Source: Norana najaformis (taxonomy: Eukaryota > Annelida > Clitellata > Crassiclitellata > Hormogastridae). Taken from it: a stretch of DNA of 64,000 nt. The stretch lies in assembly GCA_964023275.1 (NCBI GenBank), contig OZ029914.1:30945351-31009350 (forward strand), written 5' to 3'. The translations under genes were made by a program, and so were the position numbers. Shown one piece after another: positions 12,601-22,575 of this stretch (position 1 is its first letter; each line of letters opens with the position of its first letter). The notes beneath the pieces are model-generated. The model saw nothing but the letters and a program-made list of their open reading frames with translations. It was not told where the DNA came from and did no database searches.

Positions 12601-13401
12601 TGATCTTTCACGCAATTCTAGACTCCAACCTTTGCATAGAGAAAAGCAATATGTGTCTGATCAAAGCAACATACATCAAAAGCACCTGACAGTCTGCAAA
12701 AACAAAACTTTAAATCACAAGTGACAAAATGGCATCGTCATTGTACAACTTTTTCCATGCCAAGTGAAGTCACATGCCTCGTTGGACCTGGGCAAGTTCA
12801 TCTTTTGCAGAGTTGTTTCATAATTCAAGTACATTCACGTATCTGTGTCCACATTCCAGAGTTATTTCCTCGGGTCTATTTTGGATTTTGCTTGGCATTC
12901 AGACATGTTCTATGACTGAAGTCCAACACCAATATAAATGTCCTAATACAAACACACCAGTACATACAATAACATGGATACACTACCTAACAGCTTTTCT
13001 GCAAAATAAAAACAAATAACACTCAATTCCTCCAAAGAAAATCCCTGATACAGAGCTTCATATTAGCCTTAGAGCCTAGTCAGAAAAATCTGCTTTATCC
13101 CTCTCCCAATATCAAAGACGAATGTCGGCCAATAATAATCCAACACCATCTGTGGTAGTCAACAAAAGCACCAATCGACTTCAAGGCAGTCAGCTGAGAT
13201 GATATATGCTGTGAGCATAATAGGCTTGCTGATAGAGTTCTAAGTCTTCAGCCGTGATTGGAATTGAATTAACAATTGCAGAAAACAGTTATCAAGAACT
13301 GATACACAGGCAAAACATTGTTCACTGCTACAAACAGCTGTGTCTGCCTAAAGCTACCAGGCGAACATCATCACTGACTACAGAGGTAACCTGTTCTTCT
13401 A
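9684..13401. other. Downstream flank, no confirmed gene
   Basis: Mostly AT-rich single-copy-looking sequence. The part at 10180-10900 is richer in CpG and carries three successive plus-strand open frames (10187-10456, 10457-10642, 10683-10898); only the last has a good acceptor upstream. An AATAAA lies on the minus strand at about 12500-12505, some 900 bases past the stop codon at 13402. It could be the polyadenylation signal of the membrane-protein gene, but this is a weak guess. Confidence 0.4.
10683..10898 (+). CDS. Possible coding exon, unrecognised
   Basis: After a good acceptor (TTAATTTGTTCAG) the plus strand has one frame open to TAG at 10896. It begins CGEITHNGQTAFALWENV, contains paired cysteines in KDCSGTCSGE, and ends in a very basic stretch, KRDRAAAKQSRSRK. 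An Asn-x-Ser site is present. The minus strand is also open over much of the interval, with a more hydrophobic, less protein-like sequence. No upstream exon was identified and no family is recognised. Confidence 0.2.
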   Translation, partial: CGEITHNGQTAFALWENVKHRNVSLLRISKDCSGTCSGEITGHTDVCIGYTKEYRKRDRAAAKQSRSRKVF

Positions 13402-13463
13402 CTAGAACTCTAACCTCGTTCGGGCTAATAAGAGGGGTTCTTCCGCGCTGAAGTACGAATGTC
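13402..13463 (-). CDS. Last coding exon of the type I membrane protein gene (tail, di-leucine motif)
   Basis: The minus-strand acceptor TTTATCCTTCAG is followed by two bases that complete a Gly codon with the preceding exon (13906-14043, which ends in phase 1). Nineteen codons follow to a TAG at 13402-13404. The peptide is HSYFSAEEPLLLARTRLEF. The segment AEEPLLL fits the acidic di-leucine sorting pattern [DE]xxxL[LI], which in type I receptors directs endosomal or lysosomal trafficking. The phase fits exactly and this frame gives a natural stop, which is why I take it as the C-terminus. A different or alternative last exon cannot be excluded. Confidence 0.6.
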
Positions 13464-13905
13464 CTGAAGGATAAATATGCACAAACAAACATATACACAC
13501 ACATCATACATAACACTACAAACATACATACGTCATTGCATACACACATGTACCAATTTGCCAGATGAATCTTAATGATTTACTTACTTACCTAATCTGA
13601 GAAATAATTAAAGGCGATCTGTAACATTCAACAGGGCTCCAATCCGCATGTGTGAAGCATGACTATAACCTACAAAGTCCTGTAAAGCTGTTAATGTTCA
13701 GAAAAAGAGAATTGAGCGTTCTATTATTTATTTTCTGATTTTCATGCAGCATTAGAATTTTTGATTACAGTAAATCTTACACATTATTACTTAATATATT
13801 TTCAGTAGTGGGACTGACAATACATTCTCCAACACAAAATTCGTGCGCTGAATTTTCAGTGCTGGTGGGAAGTTCCACCATTTCATATGATTAATCAAGA
13901 CTTAC

Positions 13906-14043
13906 CATCCACAGCCATATATACATTGGTGGATTTTCCACTCCCACCAAAGCCATTCCACTGACAGGCGGAACTGTCCACCACAAGACCACCTTTTACT
14001 TCACAATGCTGCGGGACACCTTTTTTAAGCGTGACAACAGCAA
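13906..14043 (-). CDS. Cytoplasmic-tail exon of the type I membrane protein gene
   Basis: The minus-strand exon has acceptor TTTGTCCTGTGTTTAG and donor G|GTAAGT. It starts in phase 1 and ends in phase 1, matching the exon before (16891-17083) and after (13402-13463). It encodes 45 full codons with one frame open, including HCEVKGGLVVDSSACQW, a Gly/Ser stretch GFGGSGKS, and the tyrosine motif VYMAVDG near the end. A second acceptor, 30 bases further in after AAAAAAG, would also keep the frame. The tyrosine could be a YxxPhi-type sorting site; that is inference. The exon is closely flanked by repeat-like sequence at 14098-14175. Confidence 0.7.
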
Positions 14044-16890
14044 CTAAACACAGGACAAATTTTGTAACCTTCCAGCAGTTCTGCCACAACCATACTCGAG
14101 TAGTGCCAGTCCCAAGCCTGGATAAAGCAGGAGGGTGATGTCAACAGCAATGGCATGATGCCATAAGATGTCGTTAAACATTGGAACTACTATTACCTTC
14201 CAGTGTGTGCAGGGCTATTGCATAAACTGTGTCAAAATATTAATAGGAGCTTACTTCCTATACCAAGGTCTTTCCATAGTTTTCTAGCACCCTCATCAGT
14301 CGAGTCGAGACCTCGATAGAAGATAACATCCTTTCCCAAGGTCTTCCATATGTTTCCAAAAATCAAAAGCAAACATCTTTAGAGCCATCATCACTCCAAT
14401 TGGTCTTCAGGAATGGAACAAATTTGATTTTCATGAATTTCCTTTTGCCCCATGTCTGGTTTTTTAAATCATGAGGAAACAGTTCTATACATCACATTTG
14501 TAAACAATAATACACCATACTGTGTTAATTATAGCAACAACAGTAATGAAATTATTAACGCTAAATGAACTCCTGTGGCACTGTCTGTTTGAACAGACTA
14601 GTGCTAACAATAACAGAGTAAAAGTAAATACATTACTGTACTTAAGTAAAAGTTTTAGTACTTTTACTTGTAAAGAAAATATTAAAAAGTGGAAATACTT
14701 TCACTTTTAGTGAGTAATATTTCGTCTTGTTTTCAGTGCTTTTACTCTGTTACAGCTTATGCTTTGCCAGTCTTTTCGAAGCATTGCTTTACAGTTTTAC
14801 TCAAAAGCGTAAGCTGCAGTCATAGTAGGTCTACAGCAGCAGTACTTCAAGCAACCAAACCAGAGCACTGATATAATAGCAGTATAACATTGACAAAGTA
14901 CGGTGACAAGTGTTAGACAGTTTGAAATCATCCCACCAAGGAGACACGGTAAGCTGGGGTGTGTTCCAAGTCCACTTTTGGTACAAGCAGTTAATATGTT
15001 GCCTTATGACTTCTCTGACTCTTCTTCAAATTCTGGGTCAGGTCCCCGTGTGAAATTCACACAGATGGCATTGTAAGCCTACTGTGACTGTGCTTCAGTG
15101 ACCAGAACAGACAATGGCCACTGAAGTTCACACAGCTCATAGGAGTAAGGAAATGAATTACGTTTACTTCTACTCAAGTAGCAATAGCAATAGGCCATTA
15201 ATATGTTTGACTGAGGCATCCACGAGTTGCTCTCGTATACCTCTTCTCGGGCTAGATCTAAACCGATATTTGCACCTGTAGCATCTCTTCCATCACCGCC
15301 TTAAACTGCTCTCTGGCCACCTTCTCTTGGCTGGAGAGCATTACAAGTAAAGTGTGATGGCATGCTTTTGGGTGTCTGGAGTGTGGCCTAGTATTACGGG
15401 GCTGGAAGGCACAAGGGCAGTTGGGAACAACTATAGCCCTGGGTTTACACTCAAGTTTTGGCCAGACTGAGGCAAAACTTCCATGTTACACATACTCACC
15501 AACAGCATATATATATATATATATATACATACACATGTATACATATACAAATATATATATATGCATATACATATATATTGGTATTAAAATAAATTGTGTA
15601 GATTATAGCATCTGTTTATCTGTTGCACATGTATCTGAATTCTGCAAATGCAAAGTTTGAAAATAGTATGTATATAAATATGTATGTATCTGAACATTAA
15701 TATACTCTCTATTTTCACTAATTTACAAAACCCTTAAAGGTATGCACATATCTAGCCATTTCTACATCTTCTGAGAATCTCTCCAAGGAGCCCCTTGCTA
15801 ACCTAACTGATGTCAGAGTTCTAAAGAACTACACATCAAAGCAGCTGGAGTGGGTCTCCTCCATTAGCCGTCACTCATAAAGCAAATACTACATAAAGCT
15901 GACCAATAAGGGGTCGACAGTTGACTTGTATTCAGAGATGTCCAGTTCCACCACATCACATGTTGAGATGTATTCAATTTGATTTCAACTGGACTTCTTC
16001 AAAGGATTACCATTTTCACAATTATACTTGAAGTGAACATGAATTGACACCTCATACAATATAACAAAGGCGCCATAGAAGTCATTAAATCACATACCAA
16101 GTATGAAATAACATGGATTAACACTAATAACACTAGTAGGCCAATGAGTTTAAAGATTGAACTTTAGCACCCTTTTAAGCATTTAGCAAATAACACTGAC
16201 ATATTTCTATAGAAACTCTTGACAAACAGTCAGTATAGTCACTTATAAGGAACAAATCACAACCACATTATTAACTACTAATATCCGACTAATTTAATTA
16301 GCCATGCTAAATTACCTGGCTCTCAACTGCCCAACAACCCGTTTTACATTTTTCTGTCTACTCAGAATTGTCCGGCTCCAAACTGCACTCAGAAAATTGC
16401 CCTGTATCTCAACACTATTTAGTAAGGTAATTTACGATAGGAAAATTTAAGACAAGACAAGACAAGAAAAGATAAATTCTCAGATACATGGTCAAGGGTT
16501 GAAGATGCTCAGTCAAGCCATGCACCCATCACCAGCAACTGCAAATGGTTCACACATCCAACACATCTGGTGACAAGACCGTGCACACAACCAAGACTAT
16601 AATACAATGGCAAACCGAAATCTCTGAACGGTGAATATAAATCTGAAGGCCATCTTCCCACAATCTTCCTATTTCAAATGACGAGAAGAAATAAAGCCGT
16701 GGCTTCCATGAACACAAGTTGTAATGTCATGTCTGGCAAACAGACAGAATCCTGACAGGCAGCACTCCCAAAGCCATGGACCTTCATGAAGCACCAGCCA
16801 CATGGCATGTCATGCAAAATTCGAACATATAAATGCGAGCATCATGCGGCCAACATCTATCCATTTTCATTAGTTTGGTTTTGCACCTAC
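14044..16890 (-). other. Intron of the membrane-protein gene
   Basis: 2.85 kb of intron. A segment at about 14098-14175 (AGTGCCAGTCCCAAGCCTGG and the following bases) resembles a motif often found at the 3' end of RTE-type retrotransposons. A 26-base near-repeat occurs at 14268-14295 and 14333-14358. TA-rich microsatellite lies at 15505-15575 and a short (CAAGA)n at about 16445-16470. No other exon was recognised. Confidence 0.6.
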
Positions 16891-17083
16891 CTGCTGGCCT
16901 CTCGTTGCTATCGGACTGTGTTGTCGTTGCATGTTCCTGAGACACTGAAGACTGGAGTCGGTTGCGAAAGAACTTTTTCTCAACGACAGCCACTACAACG
17001 CTAAGCAAGATAACTGCACCCACTATAGCAGCTGCGGTGCTAGCAACTAGCAGGACGTTCGTAGACTCCTTTTCAGACTGAAT
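16891..17083 (-). CDS. Transmembrane exon of the type I membrane protein gene
   Basis: The minus-strand exon has strong borders: acceptor TTTGTTATTTTCAG and donor CAG|GTAGGT. Only one frame is open. It begins IQSEKESTNVLLVAST, continues with a hydrophobic span of about 24 residues (core AAAIVGAVILLSVVVAVV), then the basic stop-transfer KKFFRNR and a polar segment rich in Thr, Ser and Gln. The order of acidic linker, membrane span, basic anchor and polar tail is that of a type I single-pass protein. The exon starts in phase 0, matching the end of exon 24952-25104, and ends in phase 1, matching 13906-14043. Confidence 0.8.
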
Positions 17084-18511
17084 CTGAAAATAACAAACTG
17101 AACAGAATTACCTCAAAAGAACAGGACATTCTTGCTTTGTAAAGCACACCTCTCAGGCGGTCACAGTTTAAGAAAGTACCATACTATGTGGTAGAATGTT
17201 GCAAAGTGCTGTGAGGTACTGTTATGTACCGCAAGAAAATAAATGGTACTTTAGTTGCATAATAACTGCACACTTTCCTTCATCGACTGAAGGCAAAGTT
17301 CACAACTTTTCAGTACTGAACTGTAAAATGTAATAAAACAGTAGTAAAGCACCTGTTAAGAGTCCAAGTTTTACAAAGAATTTCTTGAAGTGACAAGAAA
17401 CGAGTGACATCACACATCATAAACTGAAGCACAGAGGTGAAAGGCCAAACCAGTCAGCCAAGCTGGGACCTGAGTTTCCACAGAAATTTGTGGGACATTA
17501 ACACTAACCCTTAGCAGCTATTTTTAAGTATAGCTATGCCAGTAGCTTTAGCTGACAAGCACAACTGCCTGTGGCACTGACGCAAAGTTCTATTAACTGA
17601 TTCTCCCATATGGCTTTCTGCATCAACTCTTGAGCTACACAACATAGGTCAATCCTATTCCTAAATGGAGACCACAGCTACAACTGAGAGTATGAAAGAC
17701 AGCCAAATTTGCACCTTTTCCAGAACAATCATTCTGCAAAAAGACTTCCTCCTCCAACAGGAGAACATTAAAGACTTCATAGTGCCTGCTTAACGGCTAA
17801 TAGAGTTTGCAATAAGAAGTAAGGGTCGTGCAAATAAACTGCCCAAAAAACCAGGCTAATTCGCCATAAAAGCTCAAAGAGCTATTCTGCACCGGATTGC
17901 CTAAGGAGACTAACTGGATGGCAAAACAAGCTGAGCTGAAAGAAACAAAGATGGCAGCAGCAGCAGTAGCAGACTAGCACAATATCATGCCCTGTACCCA
18001 ACAACTGAAGAACATAAGTTTCATGATGTAATTACACCATTTAGAAGATTTACACTTCAAAGTTTTCAAGCAGTGCTCTATCATCTATGATCCAAGCAGC
18101 ATCAATTAAGTTCATTAAGCACCAAATGAGACTCTCAGTCAACACAATACCTGTACGATCATCAGTCCTTTGTGACACCAAATATGAACAATGATTTAAA
18201 TAGCACAACATAAGATCATCGATTTATGCTGCACCAAATAAGATCACTGATCTACACGACACCAAAAAGATAACCAACTCCTTGACAGAACAAAAACAAA
18301 CAAAAGCTTTTGCATCCAGAGTCAGTGCACATGTTACACGACAACTAACGCCTACATCAGAACACCCAGACTGCTTGGATATACAATATCAAATAGCTAT
18401 AAGTATCCATTCAAAAATTCTATGAATTCTTAAACAGGCTCAGCTTTCCAGGAAGTGTTTCCAGCTCTTCCCTCGATAACAATAATAATGAGTTGTTTTT
18501 GGACACACCAG

Positions 18512-18842
18512 CTTAGTGCAGCCATCTGATCCCAATGTGGAAAAACTCTTCAACTTCATCCATTATAAATCTGAGTTGCTACAACAAGACCTCACTTCAA
18601 CAGAAAGTTCTAGTGTTAAAGAAATATTAAACAGCACTAAACAGCTGGCCAACAGTACGGGAAGATCAAGAGAGATTGCAGGAATGGCTAATCAAAGGAG
18701 TCATTGGTCACTTGGGGCAGCTCTGGTTCCACACCTAAGTGACGCCGAATACATCATTTATCTGATGAAGCAATCATCATCAGCAGAAGATTCTTCTGTG
18801 CTGAAAATAAAGGGGTTGTTCTGCTTGTTTTCCGTCAGTTAA
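18512..18842 (+). CDS. Plus-strand open frame inside the intron, unrecognised
   Basis: Following an acceptor-like TTGTTTTTGGACACACCAG, one plus-strand frame is open for about 109 codons to a TAA at 18840-18842. There is no ATG at its left end, so if coding it would be a last exon. The composition is protein-like: NVEKLFNFIHYKSELLQQDL, then SSSVKEILNSTKQLANSTG, then LGAALVPHLSDAEYIIYLM. It lacks the low-complexity look of the repeat-derived frames nearby, and the minus strand has no comparable frame. It could be a nested gene, a retrocopy or a fragment of an unrecognised transposase. I see no domain I can name and no upstream exon. Confidence 0.3.
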
Positions 18843-19619
18843 GAGAAGAAATTATGATAAAACATTTAACCTGTGTGCTTGTTTTATAACACAATCTTCT
18901 CTTCATAGTCGCACAGGTTTTCTGAGACAAATATCTAGTTTTTATGCAACAATACTTCTCCAAAGTAAGATAATGGAAATGAATATTTAAAGAGCACCTT
19001 CATGAGACTCTCAGAAGTTTTAGTGCAATCAGCAGTATCACGTCAACAAAGATGAGACTTAGCTGTAGTAAAATGAAGCTTGCTGAAATGGAAATGGCCA
19101 CTACCATTCGACATTCACAGATACCAAGTTACCAGCAAGCATAAATCCATCCCTAGTTGACAGCTGACCGCACATTCAGAGTCAACAGCCTGTGGACCAA
19201 AGATGGCCCCAACCGATGAAATGCCCACGTACAAAACATCTTTAAACAGCAGAGGTTCTGCATTATAAATCCTTTTGAATTCCAGCAGTTTAATAAATAC
19301 CATGTATTATATAGTGATTTCATGCTGTTTCAGTACAGTTACAGGGGTAGTCCCAAAGACTGAAACATCTTATGAAGATATACAGCAGACAATCAATAAG
19401 AAGCTTTGGATGCCCAGTGAAGCTGGTTTCAACATGAACTGAATAAACCAGCACCACATTTTAATACGAAAGTACAAAGATTTATTCAGATAGCTCAAGA
19501 AACAAACATGATTACAAATGATTAATAAAGTAAGTAAAATGGCCTCCCGCATCCCACAGTGGGATATATGTGCGGTACACATTTCCTTTTCTTACGCCAT
19601 TAAGCTGTTAATGGATGAA

Positions 19620-19735
19620 TCCCCTAGGTCTCGGACGTGGGACCAGCGAAGGCAGGACTTCTTGTTTACTTCCCGGCTCACGCTATTACCAAATTATTCT
19701 GTTTTGCAACTGAGGCACATGTAGACAAACAACTG
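19620..19735 (-). mobile_element. Partial SINE copy, same type as 48615-48859
   Basis: The plus-strand block GGCAGGACTTCTTGTTTACT followed by TCCCGGCTCACGCT lines up with CACAGGACTTGCCCATTTAC and TTCCCAGCTTATGCT in the element at 48615-48859. Flanking words such as GAGGCAC and CAAACAACT are in the same order. The tRNA-like head is not recognisable in this copy. Confidence 0.5.
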
Positions 19736-19750
19736 GCTTCAGGTTGTTAC

Positions 19751-19870
19751 TCGGAATTGTAATTGTAATTTGAGATTTATAAAGCGCCTCTTAGAGGATA
19801 AACTCAACAGAGGTGCTTCCGACCCGAAGGAGGAATGCAGTCACAAGGCTCAGACTGCATTCATTAGAAT
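19751..19870 (-). mobile_element. Retrotransposon 3' end with ATTACA tail
   Basis: Read on the minus strand, the sequence runs through GAGGCGCTTTATAAATCTC into ATTACAATTACAATT. This matches the end of the RT-bearing copy at 34218-35700 (GTGGCGCTTTAAAAATG, then ACAATTACAC) and the ends at 2128 and 24801. Confidence 0.65.
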
Positions 19871-19913
19871 TAAAGGCCAAGCATGCTACCAAACTTGGAC
19901 CTAGTGGTGCAGT

Positions 19914-19960
19914 CAGTGGCATACCTAAAGAGGGGAGTGCGGCCGCCTCTAGATGCACTG
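19914..19960. mobile_element. Solitary hAT-like terminal sequence
   Basis: CAGTGGCATACCTAAAGAGG matches the inverted terminus of the hAT-like element ending at 63468. No partner end was found downstream, so this is at best a truncated or decayed copy. Confidence 0.35.
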
Positions 19961-20113
19961 TCCGTGAGGCAGTAAAGAGGGTGGCAAAATGAAATTTTTA
20001 AAGACATGAAATTTTGGATCACACAGAAGACAATGACAGCCTACGTCTCAAAGACCCAAAGGCCGTGCCGATAAAAAACTTAAACTTCAGACTCCATAGG
20101 CACACTGTACACA

Positions 20114-20116
<3 letters not shown>

Positions 20117-20168
<52 letters not shown>
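20117..20168. repeat. (CT)n microsatellite
   Basis: About 25 uninterrupted CT dinucleotides. The long plus-strand open frame here reads Leu-Ser repeats through the tract and is not a gene. Confidence 0.95.
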
Positions 20169-20173
<5 letters not shown>

Positions 20174-22123
20174 TGAAAGCCCCACACTCAGTATTATATA
20201 TTTCAGCTTATTGGTTACCACTGTCTCTCTATCCAGCCACTATTTCCCCTTTCATCTCACTCCTCTCTCTGTCTTGCAGGATGAAATATTTAATGTATCA
20301 GATCAAAACTTCATCTCTTTCTGGATTAATATGGAAAAAATCAATCTTTCAGAAAAAATCAATCTTTCAACGAGCAAACTTATGTAATGTCAGTTATGGC
20401 CCAAAGCATCAGGTTCTAGTATATAGCATGTTGGAGTTGGCAGTCGCCTTGCTGACCTTTCCAGAAGGTCAGGGCTGGTCTTAGGGGAAGTCTGGCAAGA
20501 AGATGGCATGGGCAGTGGCACTGAGTCGTTAAGTTGCCGAATACTTGTAAGATGTAATATCCAATTATAGATTTCTGTTCATCACTTTGTGCTCATCGCT
20601 TGCGTTTTTGAAAAACAAAGCAGCAGAAACTAGGTGGAGCTCAATTTATTAAACTGACAATGATGTAACCACTTCCATCAACTTCAGAGAAGTTCTCAAA
20701 AACTCTGCAGCTTTCAAGGCTAGAAGAGTTTTCTTGATTTTTTGTTAGGTGTCATAATATTAAGTCATCGATTTGTGTTGCACATGATTTTTCGATTTCT
20801 TATAAATTTCTTTAAAATTAAAAATTTCCATTGGGGAGCGATACCATCAGTTGACCCGAGTGTCAAAATATCTAGCTAAGCTACTGGGTGCAATTAAGAT
20901 AGCAAAGGCACAAAGGTCAACAGTGCTGCAGGTAATATCAGATTTACAAGATTTTAAGCAGGTAAATATTTAATAGAATGTGTCAAACTAATTTGCTTTG
21001 TATTTTTCTGCTTCAAAGTCAAATGAGTGATCAAAGACAGATAACAAAGTCTCAGCCAGATGCTGAGTTTTGCAAAAACTGTGAAACAGATGCCAGTCGA
21101 GTATACAGTTAATCCCAACTACATCCAGATTCAAATCTCATCATTGTTGGATTGCTTATCCAACCTAGTGGCTGTCTCTTAGGGTTAGTTCTAAGGACCA
21201 CTCTACTTCTATCCACCCTACCCTGTGGGTTAGCTTCCACATACCTTGACTAGATCTATTCAATGCATCCATAGGACTATGATTACAGGGGAATACAGTG
21301 CAACTTTACTTCTGAGCCACATTCAGCTGATGACTACCGTGTAAGTAGAGTGGCACCATTAAAGACTATAGATTACACTTTACAAACAATCATCCTACCC
21401 TTCATTCAAAAAAATTGGTTTTACAGTAAATAGATATTTACATAGCACTACTAAAAAAGAGTATTCATATATAAGTACTCAATTGACCAGACACTGTCCG
21501 AGTGGCCTTTGGCTCGGCTGACCAACTAGCCAAGTTACCATCTGGCGGCTGGTTAGGTGAAAGTCCAACTAACTGACTGACTGTCAGAATCTGACTGATT
21601 GGCTGTCAGTTGATTAAGTCCCCATATCAAATAAACACCATAGCAAACAGACACAAATTTGGCAAGGCAAAACAGCGCCATGTGTCGCCCAGAAAATGTT
21701 ACACGTTGCTTCATTATTGAAGCAGAAAGATCCATATCCAACTGCACGAAATCAATCAAAAAGTTAAATTAAATGCACACCGACTGGTCTGCCAGAGTCA
21801 GAGAAAATGTACTGTTAAAGATGTCACAGCAAAAAAAGAGCAGTCCTGAAGTAAACATGGTGTAAAGAAAAGAAATTTTCACATAAAGAACCAAGTAAAA
21901 CATACGTCAATAAAAACGCCAAGATTACGAACAGCTGTGTGCTCAAGCAAAGCAGGAAAATCCCCTGAAAAATCTTATGCTGATAATACTGAATGCAACA
22001 TTTATAACATGATTTCATGAGGGGTTTACAGTGACACAATGTAATATAATGCAACTTCAAATCATGTCTTGTAGTCACTTCATGCTCTATAACTCAATAA
22101 AACTGCTTTTTGTGTGACATATT

Positions 22124-22235
22124 GGCTTATTGGTTGAGCGCTCACTTGCAGTGTGGTGAGCAGGTGCAAGCCATCTCTTGGGGCAATCAGTCGGCAGCGC
22201 CCTTAAGCAATGTACAGCACGCTCACATCATCAGT
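22124..22235 (+). mobile_element. Degenerate tRNA-like SINE head
   Basis: TTGGTTGAGCGCTCACTTGC resembles a tRNA A box region with D-arm, followed about 35 bases on by GGTGCAAGCC, a weak B box. No clear tail or target duplication. Confidence 0.3.
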
Positions 22236-22575
22236 TGATGCCTTGTCATTAGATAGTTAAACGGTTCTGAATTCATAAAATTTGCATAGCACTGCTTGAA
22301 ATGCACTTCGGCTGCTGCAGAAGCTCTTAAAAAGCTCAACGCATATTGACTTGATAAAGCTTTTGTAAGCAATCATAACGCTGTGAACTTTGCCTTTCTT
22401 CAGTGTAGCTGAAACAGCTATTCGGTGCATCAATCAGAAGGTATGACCCGTATGAAGTCAAGTACTTCTTTATCAGCAGCAGGACTTCAAAGTTCATCTT
22501 CTGGACAAGAGGTACCTGTCTCCAACCCCATCTACCTCAACATGCATGTAACTATGTGTGCATGTATTTGAACAT

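Noticed and set aside
14268..14400. Possible extra exon between the transmembrane exon and the tail exon (donor GGAA|GTAAGC near 14257)
   Set aside because: The frame that reaches this donor has no AG acceptor in the right phase upstream, and the sequence contains a near-repeat typical of mobile DNA.
20014..20484. 156-codon plus-strand frame with a Leu-Ser repeat
   Set aside because: The centre is the (CT)n microsatellite. The flanks have no recognisable content, and the left end overlaps repeat fragments.
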